Shown: piece by piece, positions 31,401 to 42,206 of the stretch
Position numbering within the stretch: the first letter of the stretch is position 1
Layout: each line of letters begins with the position of its first letter
Origin: Craterostigma plantagineum
Lineage: Eukaryota; Streptophyta; Magnoliopsida; Lamiales; Linderniaceae
NCBI GenBank assembly: GCA_027422505.1
Contig: JAPQWV010000017.1
Span: 14,137,501 to 14,201,500 of the forward strand
Length of the DNA stretch: 64,000 bases
Direction: 5' to 3'
Notes under the pieces: generated by a model
The model's input: only the letters and a program-made list of their open reading frames with translations
What the model was told of the DNA's origin: nothing
Databases searched by the model: none
Translations under genes and position numbers: made by a program

Positions 31401-32009
31401 TATGACAGGAAAATTGTAAAATATTCAGAAGCAGATCTTCCCTATCTTCCACTGGGCGAACTCAACAAGCTCTACAGTATTTATCGCAATAAGTTTTCCC
31501 TTGACACTCACACAAGGCGAGATGGTTATAGAGCTATCAAAGAGTGTATGCTGAGACAGGTCAAGTATTTTGCTGCTCATGACTTCCAAATGGCCTTAGA
31601 AAGCAATATGAGCAAGGTCAACCTGACACGTCCAGACAACAGATATAAGGATCTCGAAAAGTATGAAGAGGGATTTATCTTCCTTGAACCACAACCAGGG
31701 GTCACTTACCTTCAAGCTCAGAAGAAAGTGAAGCAGGTGCTACTTCTGTCAGAGGTCTCCAAATTCTCAGATGGAACATTGAAGATTATCCTCAACCAAC
31801 TTCGGGCTAAGAAGAAGACAGTTTCCGAAGATGACAAGCTAGAAGGAACAGAACTGGAAGAGAAAGATGTCCTACGGAAACTCATCGAGAAGATCAGATA
31901 TAGGATCGTTCTTGACATCAGACAGTTCGAGACTGCTTTAGGATTCAGGAAGACCTACTTGGCTCATAGAGAACCTCCACCTCCACCTCGCTCGAAGAAA
32001 AAGAAATGA
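28470..32009 (+). CDS. third ORF of element B, large accessory protein of unknown function
   Basis: About 1,179 residues from MTTPTDLVYPTSKWITTKD; the frame is open from 28416, but this ATG is the first after an acceptor-like TGTTGCAG and aligns with the start in A. The N-terminal domain (to about 300) has VYLQQFWGTMKTK, PWRTLFAFVNKCFSPKHSG and IFHGIVFQRNYDFAK. The middle is rich in Pro/Ser/Thr/Gln and contains RCHDDPDDQDRPEGE and an RGGRGRGRG box. The C-terminal domain has EADLPELPELL, KIWRKEEEI, LNLRGLEHL, MALESNMSKVNLT and SKFSDGTLKI, ending in RSKKKK. No signal peptide or membrane segment is seen. Similarity to A is strongest in the two end domains. It may be a nucleic-acid-binding or nuclear protein; that is a guess from the RGG box and Lys tail. 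Complete in this copy. Confidence 0.82.
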   Translation: MTTPTDLVYPTSKWITTKDNNFQLDLHTFKCKDEIIISILRNHHLGYAFSASVQVPTVYLQQFWGTMKTKIAQDNSIYYEAQIASETVTITKELIRSILRMPSQPQYEPEASENELLEDMMRMGYYTPIKFVSHFQNSMIPHPWRTLFAFVNKCFSPKHSGWDRCNITILRIFHGIVFQRNYDFAKLITTDLDDQLYQRTKSKKPQNLPYPRWFSLIIHHFLTTTPGIPSRPVEENFTPPKLRYLQKGKTDEKYSRKAMPIPHELLVLANPDHIDAYCRNYKVPHPTTQDNPPESNPGVSETERAETSERERESEMLRETTEIESIPHTQQTTSQEAIPDQPPPSSEQTIPEQSLEEQPHAEQIEQPLMDVPEITTTALPQSEKAGSIPRIEDVVHDLTTHERTPPDHSLVSQQTSVSTQHEPPQASSSSVPVSEPTQEIPILVTQAEPQPDLQASTFIEEPQIEALQGLDGSLSDVDDFSSSPSASHRTEPSFGRVLTRRLGDLGESLTQARHTDVATTTRAPSPKDVSQGEVGRPVETEVHPTSVDKGHRTEPRSERVPTATSSGAGSIPTQVTTAYLENRLFEFFETVTLPRVKGLIKEAVQATSTDKGKAPISDQPPPQQPVLPRLLTLPPRNPTIPNLYTVPLLELFDVGIARMIELDSRRSIEEEDLYRKLIAGGIIPPPDASIPTDTCRQEGPSQKRCHDDPDDQDRPEGESSKRPRTKSPVIRGGRGRGRGVQTRGGSSSRPPRSSSGRQATPGPNQTTSLGEVESAPSRISTQPVQATTTPRQKDPQDYIDRYILDEEWMTRTETAEESRLRIESVRNLLKAAAADFCFIEREEEEQGENPEADLPELPELLQHQVPEEPTPGYEFIETRWRNAKIKAPFLEDLYPKIWRKEEEIKGVNELNLRGLEHLRGTYRGLSHQIMLWEVTAKKGMNRDQYRKYMRDQSAICDVVDVEWAVGRYVGPVFVIDRYDRKIVKYSEADLPYLPLGELNKLYSIYRNKFSLDTHTRRDGYRAIKECMLRQVKYFAAHDFQMALESNMSKVNLTRPDNRYKDLEKYEEGFIFLEPQPGVTYLQAQKKVKQVLLLSEVSKFSDGTLKIILNQLRAKKKTVSEDDKLEGTELEEKDVLRKLIEKIRYRIVLDIRQFETALGFRKTYLAHREPPPPPRSKKKK

Positions 32010-32036
32010 AGACTTAGTTTATTTGCTTGATTGTAA

Positions 32037-32085
32037 TTTGGACACTTAGGGGGAGAATGTTAGGAATATTTTAGAAGTGTCCAAA
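32037..32085 (+). promoter_or_regulatory. polypurine tract and 11-bp stem at the 3' LTR junction of B
   Basis: TTTGGACACTT (32037-32047) and AAGTGTCCAAA (32075-32085) are perfect 11-bp arms. The 27 bases between them hold the polypurine tract AGGGGGAGAA (32048-32057) and the first 17 bases of the LTR. The stem exists only at the 3' junction, because the first arm is outside the LTR. Confidence 0.85.
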
Positions 32086-32353
32086 ATATTAATTCTAAGT
32101 CTTGTAATTTCTTTTCTATGCATTTTATAGATGTTTTATTTTTATAATAGGGTTGTATTTGTAATGGGATTGTTAGGGGCCCAATGGGCTTAAATACCTC
32201 ACAAGGTATTTAAGCTTAAACCCTAACAAGCATTAATTAAGTTTTCCATTTGCAAAACCCTCACGTATTCAACAGTAAACCTATATAGCACATTATTCAA
32301 ATATTACGAAGGTTAAAATCTGTTGAAGTGTTCTTGGATAATCTGGAATTACA
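32058..32353 (+). repeat. 3' LTR of element B
   Basis: 296 bases, two differences from the 5' LTR (T for C in the T-rich run near 32140, G for T near 32274). It is followed by TCTAG, the right target-site copy, and then by the coding sequence of A gag on the minus strand. Confidence 0.95.
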
Positions 32354-33669
32354 TCTAGTTTAACAAAATCATGTAGGGATGGAGTGTATACCTCCAGGTC
32401 GGATGATGAAACATCTGTCCTGTCTGATCCAATGGCTGGCTCATCCTCGTCGGAGTCATCCTGTATGCTTTTCACCATGAAGGCCATTTCTTCTTCCTCC
32501 TCGTCAGATGTGTCCTCCAGCCATTCCTCTTCCTCAGCTACCAAGACTATTCCCGCTTCCTTGCGCTGTGAGAGCTGAAATTTCTTCTTGTAGTATTCAG
32601 TGTTTTTCTTCTTGGGTCTGAAGCATTCCGAAGCAAAGTGACCCGGCTTGCCACAGTTGAAGCACTTCTTTACTATTTCAGATTTCTTAGTTTCAGTCTC
32701 TTCAGGGGCAATGTACTTCTGTTTCCCGCCCGAGGTTCGTTGTTTGTTGAAGGAAGAGGATGATTTCTTGGCGCTCATCTTATTGACGGTATCTGAGATC
32801 ATTGCCAGCTTCTTTCTGATGGATTCGAGTTCGTCCTCTGATCCTTGGTCAGATTCGGTGTTGTCAGAGGTGTCAGATGGTACGACCTGCTTTCCTTTAG
32901 AAGTCTTCGAGCTCCTGTTGCTTGACTTAGAAGTTACGAGTGCAATTGGTTCCATTTCAATGTTTGGCTTTCCTTCGTTCTTAATCTCTTTAGCATATTG
33001 CGAGTATTGTGAGAGATTATCGTGTAGGGAATGAATGTCCATCGCGTCCAGATCTTTGTTCTGTTGCTTAACCAGAACTGCAATTCGTCCCCACTCTGGT
33101 TGAAGTGTGGAGAGGAACTTGATGTTGTGTTCGAGATTGGAACGCTGGATGTTAATCTTTCTCATCTCGTTGATGATGGTTAGGAAGCGAAGGTAAGCAT
33201 CTCAAAGTTCTTCCCCCTCCTTAGCCTTGAAGGAGTCATAGGCAGTAAGGATACTGGATTTCTTGGACAAAGTACTAACTTCTGTTCCGACCATCATCTT
33301 GCAGACTTCGTCCCAAATTTCCTTTGCAGTGACCATTGCATCGACTTGCTTGTAGACATCATTTGGTAGAGCCTGAAGTACATAGTGTCGAGCAAGCTTG
33401 TCTGCTCTGGCTCGTGCTTTCTCAGCATCTTTGTATCGACTAGGATCCTTAGGAGTTCTCCTTTCTGGAATTGCGGGAACTGCATCGGGTTGAGCGGGGA
33501 TAATGGTCCAAAATTGGGCAGGTCCTTCAAAAATGGAGGAAAGCATGTCATTTGCAAGGTCTCCATCCTTGATTTCTATGAAGTTTATGAATCGTTGCTT
33601 CCATATGCCGTACTCCCCCCATCTCAGTAGTGGTGCACGGTTGTCAGATCCAATAGCAAGACCGTCCAT
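32354..33669 (-). pseudogene. gag: 5' part of gag of element A (UBN2-like domain and zinc knuckle)
   Basis: Start MDGLAIGSDNRAPLLRWGEYGIWKQRF at 33669; the frame is open further up, but this ATG matches B. The Gag core includes KEIWDEVCKMMVGTEVSTL. A TGA at 33202-33204 interrupts it in frame, and the same frame continues with MRKINIQRSNLEHNIKFLSTL. The zinc knuckle CFNCGKPGHFASEC lies near 32620-32665, followed by an acidic stretch (WLEDTSDEEEEEMAF). The reading frame then runs into the 3' LTR of element B at 32353 and picks up again at 18859. The gene is broken by the nonsense codon and by the nested insertion. Confidence 0.88.
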
Positions 33670-33769
33670 GGTATGTTTGGTAATGATCGTTAACGCGAGA
33701 TATATCTGCGAAATTAAACACTTTAGTTTTGAAAGAAATGTAGTCAAGTTTGAGTAATTTCTAGTGTTG

Positions 33770-34575
33770 AGTCTAATTAGGTCTTGGTGAATTCTGTCGA
33801 AATAAGAGAGTTTGATGAATTTAGTGTACTGCTCGAGGATGGAACAATTGGTGTAAAGTGAAATTGATAATTTTGTTCAATTCAATTTGAGTGCTTGATC
33901 GACTCTAGTATGATATGAAAATAAGCTAAACGATTGGTCCTAAGTGTTGAGAGTCGGGCAATCGAAACTAAGTTAAGATTGGAAGATTCGAGCGAAGGTG
34001 TGAATTGGGAGAAAGAGTTTTGAAATTGTTAGTTTCGATCGAAAGACGGAATTTGATTTTGATTTGAAAAAAAAATAGTTTCGATCGTCTGAGATTGAAA
34101 TTGGCTAAGTGGAGAACAAGGTTTCGAGCGAAACAGTTAGTGCATTGGACTTTCGCCGAGATGTGTATCGATCGAAGCTGTGAAATTGTGCACTGTAGCG
34201 TTCGAAATGTGTATCGATCGAAACTATGAAATTGTGTACTGTAGCGTTTCGGGCGAAATATATTGGACTTTCGCCGAGATGTGTATCGATCGAAACTGTG
34301 AAATTGTGCACTGTAGCGTTCGAAATGTGTATCGATCGAAACTATGAAATTTTGTACTGTAGCGTTTCGGGCGAAAAATATTGGACTTTCGCCGAGAATT
34401 GTATCGATCGAAACTTGTGAAAATTGGTGGAAAATTCGTCGAAACTTAGGTTAATCGACTTTCGATCGAAACAATTGGACTTTCGCCGAGAATTGTATCG
34501 ATCGAAACTTGTGAAAATTGCTGGAAAATTCGTCGAAACTTAAATTAATCGACTTTCGATCGAGACAATTGGACT
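33770..34575. repeat. TTTCGATCGAAA-type array in the leader of element A (part next to gag)
   Basis: The palindrome ATCGATCGAAA/TTTCGATCGAAA and TTTCGCCGAG recur between gag and the insertion point of C. A unit of about 118 bases (GTGTATCGATCGAAACT through TTGGACTTTCGCCGAGA) is repeated at 34150-34420. The array ends in ACTTTCGC at 34580, the target duplication of C, and resumes at 42207. Confidence 0.9.
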
Positions 34576-34580
34576 TTCGC

Positions 34581-36063
34581 TGTAATACCCGTAACCTCCA
34601 ATACGGGATTTTTGATGTAATTAATTATGCACTCTTGGGAATTTAGACTAGAGAAAATTAATCAGAAGCCTTGAAATTATTACAGTTGCAAAATAATATC
34701 ATTTTTGGGCCAAAATATGTGAAAATAATAATAATAAAGACATATAATATAGAATTTGTTTGATAAAACAATAATGTGGGAAATTATAATATTAAGCTAA
34801 ATGTAGCCTTGAAATTAAGCCCAAAAGGCCCAAAGTATATTGGTGTGATAAGAACCAAGTTTCCTTAAGCTTAAAGGAAAAGAATAGTTATCATTATAAA
34901 ATCCCATCATTGATACTCTCGAGAAGTCGACACTTATCTATTCTAATACTCCTACCAAAGTCCAAATAGTGATAAAAGCCTTGAAGAATCGCTGAACAAG
35001 AGGTGAATTCAAAAAGAAACTAAGAACTTAGCAACACAAGGTTTAACCACTCGAAACTTATAATATCAAGACGACCGATCTATAGGGACTTCACGGGAGT
35101 TCGTATTTGATTGTAGCGGGAGGACAGGTAGGTGGATTATCCATCTACGATACGTAAACACAAATGTGAATTTATGTGTTTCCATGAGACTCTGTGATTT
35201 AAGTGATTTATGTGATTTACGTGTTTTACGTATGTTTTATGTGACCTCACGTTTCATGTGTATCACGTATATGCATGACATCGCACGACATGGTGAGGGA
35301 TAATGACCACATTAGTGGTGACACCTTAAGACTTAAGGTGTCGATTGAGCGGGGTAGTGTGTGCCGATTTTGGCAGTCAGACTCGTAGCGGAGTTGAGGT
35401 TGGACTCGCTGGGCACCTGACGGGAGACAGACGTGAGCGATCTGTCTACTCGGGCGTGAGCGACCCGAGGTGCAAACCGTCGGATGAGTTGTGTAGCGGA
35501 AGGGGCGACCTGATAGGAGGACGTTGACGTGATCGATCAGCGCACTATCGGCGTGGGCACCGCTAGTCTGGCGTTAGCGACCAGACGATATATTTTATTT
35601 TATTGCGCGCGAGGTGCCGAGTCCAGCCTAGGGCCCTGATATTGAGATACGATAGAAATGTGAGGACGAGCGTGCATTATATCATGTTGCGAGGACTGGG
35701 AACTGGGAATGAGTGCACGCTGCATTGCATTTTATTCACCTACTGGGCAATTTGCTCAGTGTTTACGTGTTGTAGGTACCGAGTCTGACGCTGACACGCG
35801 TCAAGACTGAGGCGGCTGGTGGCGGTGCTCCACGGACTTTTGAGGGCGGGGCGGTACATGGATGAAGACCTGTGGAGCGGCGATAGGATTTTAACCTTTT
35901 GACATTTTGGGGCTTCGGCCCATTGTACAGATACTATTATGTAAAATAATATTTTGTTGTATTATAATATCTTTTAGGAAAAAGTTTTAATTAGACGGGC
36001 CTTCCGCGGCTTACGTTGCGGAAATCCGCCAATAATCCTAATTAGAAAAGTAGGGTCGCCACA
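34581..36063 (+). repeat. 5' LTR of element C
   Basis: 1,483 bases from TGTAATACCCGTAACC to GGGTCGCCACA. A TATA-like TATAAAATCC lies near 34895. The short open frames at 35345 and 35603 recur at the same place in the other LTR and are not genes. A solo LTR of the same family lies at 47302-49772. Confidence 0.95.
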
Positions 36064-36065
36064 GG

Positions 36066-36077
36066 TGGTATCAGAGC
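36066..36077 (+). other. primer-binding site of element C (tRNA initiator Met)
   Basis: TGGTATCAGAGC two bases after the LTR end, complementary to initiator methionine tRNA. Confidence 0.92.
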
Positions 36078-36222
36078 TTTGGCTTTAGATTCTGCAGACT
36101 GTCCATGTACTGCCGCTCAAAAGCCTGGAGAACCAGCCTGGCCTGTAAGTTCAATATTTGATTTCATTATTACGTGTTATTTGATATGTGCTCTGTGTGA
36201 ATAATTGTAGAAATAGATAAAA

Positions 36223-39200
36223 ATGCCGAAAGGACGTCGAGATGTAGGCAGTTCTAGCCGTAGGGCGGGGTCTGAATCCCCACCAAATGACGACCGCTCT
36301 ACTATACATCAATTGACCGATCTGATCCGACGACAGTCGGATCAAATCAATGACCTGATCCATCACCGGAGCTCGTCGGAACATTCCCCGCAGCCTGATC
36401 GAGTGGAACTAATCGGGGAACGATTTCGAAAGCTAAACCCCCCAATATTTACTGAAGCTACCAATCCTGCGGTGGCTGAAGATTGGATAGGCACTATAGA
36501 GGATATGTTCATCTACAGTCGAGTGCCTGACAACGAAAAAGTCCTTTGTGCCGTTTCCCTTTTCCGAGAAAATGCGCGTTATTGGTGGAACACCGTAAAG
36601 GTGTTAGAGAGCCCAATGACAATGACTTGGGAAAGGTTTAGAGAGCTCTTCTTTAACAAATACTTTACGGCGCACGATCAAGAACAAAGGATGTACGAGT
36701 TCATGAGCTTGAAGCAAGGGAGCATGCCGGTGGCTGAATACATCCGCCGATTTGAAGAGTTATCTCGATTTGCTCCGCAGTTAGTGGCGACTAATTCGTT
36801 GAAAGTGACCAGGTTCATCAAGGGACTTAAACCCGAAATATATCGGGATTTAAGTATTGCGGGTGCACGCCAATTAGAGTTTATGCAAGTAACGGAACGT
36901 GCCCTAATCGCGGAACAAGCAGAGTCGGTGGTGGTAGAAGCCCAGGAAGCGAAAAAGAGGAGAGAGGCCCAACAAGGAAGCGGAGGAGATAAGAAACGCC
37001 AATTCTTCGGCAAGGGTCCTAATACCCAATGGAACCGTCAGGGCCAACAAAACTGGAGACCGAGACCAATACAGGGACCGATCAATATCCCCAATCGACC
37101 TCAAAATGTTACGCCCCAGTGTCGACAATGCGGGCGTTATCATTTCGGGGCCTGCTTCGGAGCAAGACAGGTTCCGCAGTGCTTCCGGTGCGGAAAGGTC
37201 GGTCATTTTGCTAGAGCTTGTACGGAAAGTTTACCCCTAGTACGGAACCCGGCCCAACCGCCGATTCGACCTCCACCCGTTCCCGCGAGAGTTTTTACTT
37301 TGACAAATGAGGAGGCCGAGGCGAATCCTTCTGTTGTGACGGGTACGTTAACTATCTATAACGTGCCCACTACTGTGCTTATTGATTCTGGAGCCACACA
37401 TTCATTTGTGTCGGCTAAGTACGTAGCGAAGGTAGGAATATCCCCTACCTCATCCGAATGCAACTATGTAGTTACTCTACCTCATGGGGATCCGACGCAT
37501 ACCAACCAAATACTGCGAGGATGCGTCGTAAGTATTGAGGGTAGGAACTTGAGCGTCGACCTGATTGTAATCCCGATGAACGACTATGATGTCATCTTCG
37601 GAATGGATTGGCTTTCAAGATATGGAGCCATCATAGATTGTAACAAAAAGGTCGTTAAATTCCAGCTGCCTGAAGAAGAAACATTCACTTTTTCGGGTAA
37701 AGTGAATAAGAATAATATTCCACGAATATCAGCTCTGAAGGCTCAACGACTCTTGAGGTCAGGTTGTGAGTCCTATCTCATATATGCAGTGAAGGCGGAG
37801 GACTTACCTCAGCCGGAACTAAAAGATGTACCTGTAGTTAACAAATACTCTGATGTATTTCCCGACGATCTCCCGGGGTTACCCCCTGATCGAGAAATAC
37901 AGTTCAAGATAGATCTGATACCAGGATCAGCCCCAATTTCTAAAGCCCCTTACCGTTTAGCACCAAACGAGTTAAAAGAATTGAAGGAACAGCTGGAAGA
38001 CTTACTATCTAAGGAGTTTATCCAGCCGAGTTTCTCGCCGTGGGGCGCACCCGTTCTTTTTGTGCGAAAGAAGGATGGTTCGATGCGACTATGCATCGAC
38101 TACCGAGAATTGAATAAGATCACGATCAAGAATAAATACCCTTTGCCAAGGATCGATGATCTGTTCGATCAATTGCAAGGAGCTTCGGTGTTCTCGAAAA
38201 TTGACCTCCGTTCGGGATACCATCAGTTGAAGATCAGGGAGGCAGATGTTCCTAAAACTGCGTTCAGTACGAGGTACGGCCATTACGAGTTTCTGGTCAT
38301 GCCTTTTGGACTGACAAATGCTCCAGCTGCTTTTATGGACCTGATGAACCGAGTCTTTAAAGACTACCTCGATCGGTGCGTTATCGTCTTTATCGACGAT
38401 ATTTTGATCTATTCTAAAACAAGAAATGAACACGAGAGCCATTTACGAATCGTCTTAGGAATCCTGCGAGAGAAACAACTCTACGCCAAATTCAAGAAAT
38501 GCGAATTTTGGCTTGAGCAAGTAGCCTTCTTGGGACACGTGATTTCTGGGAATGGAATCTCTGTGGACCCGAGTAAGATCGAAGCTGTGAACAACTGGCC
38601 ACGACCTACTACTCCTACCGAAGTCCGAAGTTTCCTTGGACTTGCGGGATACTACCGCAAGTTTATAGCTGACTTCTCTAGCATCGCCTCAACACTGACG
38701 AACTTGACCAGAAAGAACGTGCCTTTCAAGTGGTCTGAAGCGTGCGAACAAAGCTTTCAGGAATTGAAGAAGCGACTCACTTCTGCTCCCATTCTAACAA
38801 TACCATCGGGAACTGGAGGATTCTCAGTCTACAGTGACGCTTCGAAGAATGGACTGGGATGTGTATTGATGCAGAACGGCAAGGTAATCGCGTATGCCTC
38901 CAGACAACTAAAAGAATACGAAAAGAATTACCCAACCCATGACTTAGAACTTGCAGCAGTGGTCTTCGCTTTAAAAATTTGGAGACATTATCTCTACGGA
39001 GAGAAATGTGAGATCTTCACAGACCATAAGAGTTTGAAGTATTTCTTCACCCAGAAAGAACTGAATATGCGACAGCGAAGATGGCTAGAACTCGTAAAAG
39101 ACTACGATTGCGTCATCAGCTATCATCCGGGTAAGGCAAACGTAGTCGCAGATGCGCTAAGTCGAAAAGCGGTGAATGCAGAGTTACATCAGCTTGGAAT

Positions 39201-40689
39201 AGAGGTAGTTAATTTGGGCGAAGTTGAGGCAAGACTAGCAGCGCTAACTCTCCAACCTACGCTGCTAGAACAGATCAAGAAGACGCAAGAAGAAGACGAA
39301 CTCTACCTAAAAATGAAGGAGGCACTACCCGAAGATTTCAACATCCGAGAGGATGGAGTTTTGCTATACAAGAACCGTTTTTACGTACCTAACAACGAGG
39401 AGTTACGACGAACGATAATGGCAGAGGCGCACGCAACAACGTACTCAGTGCACCCTGGCGCGACAAAGATGTACCAAGACTTGCGAGTAACATACTGGTG
39501 GCCAGGAATGAAGAAAGACATCGCAGCGTTTGTAAACCGATGTATGACGTGCCAGCTGATCAAAGCGGAACACCAGCGACCAGCTGGAACTTTACAACCT
39601 TTACCTATTCCCGAATGGAAATGGGATCACATCACTATGGACTTCGTCGTTGGTTTACCTAAGACGACGAAAGGCCATGACGCTATCTGGGTGGTGGTAG
39701 ACCGCCTGACGAAATCAGCTCATTTCCTTCCTATCAACTCTACTTACTCCATGGAACGCTACGCTGAATTGTATATTCAGGAAATTGTTCGACTCCATGG
39801 AATCCCAATTTCTATCGTCTCGGATCGAGATTCGAGATTTCTATCCAATTTCTGGCAGAGCCTGCAGAAAGCAATGGGTACCAAGCTCTCGTTCAGTACT
39901 GCTTACCATCCCCAGACCGATGGGCAGTCTGAACGAACGATTCAGACTCTCGAGGATATGCTACGGGCATGTGTGCTCGATTTCAAAGGAAACTGGAGCA
40001 AGTATTTGCCGCTCATAGAATTTTCATACAACAACAGTTTTCATGCTACCATCGGAATGGCGCCATACGAGGCTTTATATGGACGTAAGTGCCGTTCTCC
40101 AATCCATTGGGACGAAATCGGCGAACGAGCCCTATTAGGACCAGATATGATTCGAGAAATGACAGAAGCTGTCACAAAAATTCGAGAAAGGATGCGAACT
40201 GCTCAGAGTCGACAGAAGAGTTATGCTGATCATCGACGACGACCTTTGGAATTTACGGAAGATGACCAAGTATTTTTGAAGATCTCCCCGATGAAAGGCG
40301 TGAAACGCTTCGGACGAAAAGGCAAACTAAGTCCAAGATACATAGGCCCGTTCAAAATAGTCAAACGAGTCGGCGAGGTCGCGTATCAGTTAGAATTGCC
40401 GACTTCCCTGTCGCAAGTTCACGACGTATTTCACGTATCGACATTACGAAAATACGTCGCGGACCCGAGCCATGTAATCCAGAATAAACTTCTTTATCGA
40501 CAACTCAAGCCTGACTTGAATTACGAAGAAAAGCCCGTAGAGATTTTGATGTACGAGTCGAAACGACTACGGAATAAGACTATTCCGTTAGTTAAAGTAT
40601 TGTGGCGTAATCAATCAGTTGAGGAAGCCACTTGGGAACGTGAGGATGATATGAGAGTTCGTTATCCCGAATTATTCCAGTTGGCGTAA
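36223..40689 (+). CDS. gag-pol: gypsy Gag-Pol polyprotein of element C
   Basis: One uninterrupted frame of 1,488 residues. Gag (about 60-260) contains [20 protein letters not shown]; the zinc knuckle [14 protein letters not shown] is near 318. Protease [13 protein letters not shown] has its Asp near 387. Reverse transcriptase (about 560-740): [30 protein letters not shown] and FIDDILIYS near 722. RNase H starts near 868 ([12 protein letters not shown]). Integrase has a zinc-binding segment near 1070 (RCMTCQLIK) and D, D, E in [17 protein letters not shown] and [11 protein letters not shown]. The C-terminal 60 residues ([19 protein letters not shown]) fit a chromodomain-like end, which in chromoviruses guides integration to marked chromatin. 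No stop or shift is seen, so this copy may be able to encode all its proteins. The start is the first ATG after the PBS in this frame. Confidence 0.96.
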   Translation: MPKGRRDVGSSSRRAGSESPPNDDRSTIHQLTDLIRRQSDQINDLIHHRSSSEHSPQPDRVELIGERFRKLNPPIFTEATNPAVAEDWIGTIEDMFIYSRVPDNEKVLCAVSLFRENARYWWNTVKVLESPMTMTWERFRELFFNKYFTAHDQEQRMYEFMSLKQGSMPVAEYIRRFEELSRFAPQLVATNSLKVTRFIKGLKPEIYRDLSIAGARQLEFMQVTERALIAEQAESVVVEAQEAKKRREAQQGSGGDKKRQFFGKGPNTQWNRQGQQNWRPRPIQGPINIPNRPQNVTPQCRQCGRYHFGACFGARQVPQCFRCGKVGHFARACTESLPLVRNPAQPPIRPPPVPARVFTLTNEEAEANPSVVTGTLTIYNVPTTVLIDSGATHSFVSAKYVAKVGISPTSSECNYVVTLPHGDPTHTNQILRGCVVSIEGRNLSVDLIVIPMNDYDVIFGMDWLSRYGAIIDCNKKVVKFQLPEEETFTFSGKVNKNNIPRISALKAQRLLRSGCESYLIYAVKAEDLPQPELKDVPVVNKYSDVFPDDLPGLPPDREIQFKIDLIPGSAPISKAPYRLAPNELKELKEQLEDLLSKEFIQPSFSPWGAPVLFVRKKDGSMRLCIDYRELNKITIKNKYPLPRIDDLFDQLQGASVFSKIDLRSGYHQLKIREADVPKTAFSTRYGHYEFLVMPFGLTNAPAAFMDLMNRVFKDYLDRCVIVFIDDILIYSKTRNEHESHLRIVLGILREKQLYAKFKKCEFWLEQVAFLGHVISGNGISVDPSKIEAVNNWPRPTTPTEVRSFLGLAGYYRKFIADFSSIASTLTNLTRKNVPFKWSEACEQSFQELKKRLTSAPILTIPSGTGGFSVYSDASKNGLGCVLMQNGKVIAYASRQLKEYEKNYPTHDLELAAVVFALKIWRHYLYGEKCEIFTDHKSLKYFFTQKELNMRQRRWLELVKDYDCVISYHPGKANVVADALSRKAVNAELHQLGIEVVNLGEVEARLAALTLQPTLLEQIKKTQEEDELYLKMKEALPEDFNIREDGVLLYKNRFYVPNNEELRRTIMAEAHATTYSVHPGATKMYQDLRVTYWWPGMKKDIAAFVNRCMTCQLIKAEHQRPAGTLQPLPIPEWKWDHITMDFVVGLPKTTKGHDAIWVVVDRLTKSAHFLPINSTYSMERYAELYIQEIVRLHGIPISIVSDRDSRFLSNFWQSLQKAMGTKLSFSTAYHPQTDGQSERTIQTLEDMLRACVLDFKGNWSKYLPLIEFSYNNSFHATIGMAPYEALYGRKCRSPIHWDEIGERALLGPDMIREMTEAVTKIRERMRTAQSRQKSYADHRRRPLEFTEDDQVFLKISPMKGVKRFGRKGKLSPRYIGPFKIVKRVGEVAYQLELPTSLSQVHDVFHVSTLRKYVADPSHVIQNKLLYRQLKPDLNYEEKPVEILMYESKRLRNKTIPLVKVLWRNQSVEEATWEREDDMRVRYPELFQLA

Positions 40690-40710
40690 TTTCGGGGACG
40701 AAATTCTTTT

Positions 40711-40723
40711 AAGGGGGGGAGAA
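40711..40723 (+). other. polypurine tract of element C
   Basis: AAGGGGGGGAGAA sits directly before the 3' LTR start (TGTAATACCC at 40724), where plus-strand synthesis would be primed. Confidence 0.9.
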
Positions 40724-42206
40724 TGTAATACCCGTAACCTCCAATACGGGATTTTTGATGTAATTAATTATGCACTCTTGGGAATTTAGACTAGAGAAAA
40801 TTAATCAGAAGCCTTGAAATTATTACAGTTGCAAAATAATATCATTTTTGGGCCAAAATATCTGAAAATAATAATAATAAAGACATATAATATAGAATTT
40901 GTTTGATAAAACAATAATGTGGGAAATTATAATATTAAGCTAAATGTAGCCTTGAAATTAAGCCCAAAAGGCCCAAAGTATATTGGTGTGATAAGAACCA
41001 AGTTTCCTTAAGCTTAAAGGAAAAGAATAGTTATCATTATAAAATCCCATCATTGATACTCTCGAGAAGTCGACACTTATCTATTCTAATACTCCTACCA
41101 AAGTCCAAATAGTGATAAAAGCCTTGAAGAATCGCTGAACAAGAGGTGAATTCAAAAAGAAACTAAGAACTTAGCAACACAAGGTTTAACCACTCGAAAC
41201 TTATAATATCAAGACGACCGATCTATAGGGACTTCACGGGAGTTCGTATTTGATTGTAGCGGGAGGACAGGTAGGTGGATTATCCATCTACGATACGTAA
41301 ACACAAATGTGAATTTATGTGTTTCCATGAGACTCTGTGATTTAAGTGATTTATGTGATTTACGTGTTTTACGTATGTTTTATGTGACCTCACGTTTCAT
41401 GTGTATCACGTATATGCATGACATCGCACGACATGGTGAGGGATAATGACCACATTAGTGGTGACACCTTAAGACTTAAGGTGTCGATTGAGCGGGGTAG
41501 TGTGTGCCGATTTTGGCAGTCAGACTCGTAGCGGAGTTGAGGTTGGACTCGCTGGGCACCTGACGGGAGACAGACGTGAGCGATCTGTCTACTCGGGCGT
41601 GAGCGACCCGAGGTGCAAACCGTCGGATGAGTTGTGTAGCGGAAGGGGCGACCTGATAGGAGGACGTTGACGTGATCGATCAGCGCACTATCGGCGTGGG
41701 CACCGCTAGTCTGGCGTTAGCGACCAGACGATATATTTTATTTTATTGCGCGCGAGGTGCCGAGTCCAGCCTAGGGCCCTGATATTGAGATACGATAGAA
41801 ATGTGAGGACGAGCGTGCATTATATCATGTTGCGAGGACTGGGAACTGGGAATGAGTGCACGCTGCATTGCATTTTATTCACCTACTGGGCAATTTGCTC
41901 AGTGTTTACGTGTTGTAGGTACCGAGTCTGACGCTGACACGCGTCAAGACTGAGGCGGCTGGTGGCGGTGCTCCACGGACTTTTGAGGGCGGGGCGGTAC
42001 ATGGATGAAGACCTGTGGAGCGGCGATAGGATTTTAACCTTTTGACATTTTGGGGCTTCGGCCCATTGTACAGATACTATTATGTAAAATAATATTTTGT
42101 TGTATTATAATATCTTTTAGGAAAAAGTTTTAATTAGACGGGCCTTCCGCGGCTTACGTTGCGGAAATCCGCCAATAATCCTAATTAGAAAAGTAGGGTC
42201 GCCACA
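40724..42206 (+). repeat. 3' LTR of element C
   Basis: 1,483 bases matching 34581-36063 with one difference noticed. It is followed by TTCGC and by the continuation of the A leader array. Confidence 0.95.

Larger units (their letters stand above)
18865..32353 (+). mobile_element. copia element B, Sirevirus-like, with a third ORF, inserted in gag of A
   Basis: 13,489 bases on the plus strand between 296-bp LTRs that start TG and end CA. The flanks are TATAG on the left and TCTAG on the right, a 5-bp duplication with one mismatch. The LTRs differ at two sites. Order: LTR, PBS, TTTGCGAA-rich leader, gag, pol, three internal polypurine-like boxes, TTCGCAAA-rich spacer, third ORF, polypurine tract, LTR. 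The layout and protein motifs match A, but the short repeat words are different and the proteins are clearly diverged. Pol has one frameshift, so this copy is probably not autonomous. Confidence 0.93.
34581..42206 (+). mobile_element. gypsy element C, Tekay/Del-like, complete and young
   Basis: 7,626 bases with 1,483-bp LTRs (TG to CA) and TTCGC duplicated at 34576-34580 and 42207-42211. By eye the LTRs differ at one base (G or C near 34719/40862). One long gag-pol frame lies between a Met-tRNA PBS and a polypurine tract. Protein order (RT before integrase) is Ty3/gypsy; the RT and C-terminal sequences and long LTRs suggest the Tekay/Del chromovirus lineage. It is inserted in the leader array of A. 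Confidence 0.95.

Noticed and set aside
35345..35788. Two open frames of about 60 codons in the 5' LTR of C, repeated at 41488-41931
   Set aside because: They are present in both LTRs only because the LTRs are identical there. No domain, and in the solo LTR the same region is not open.
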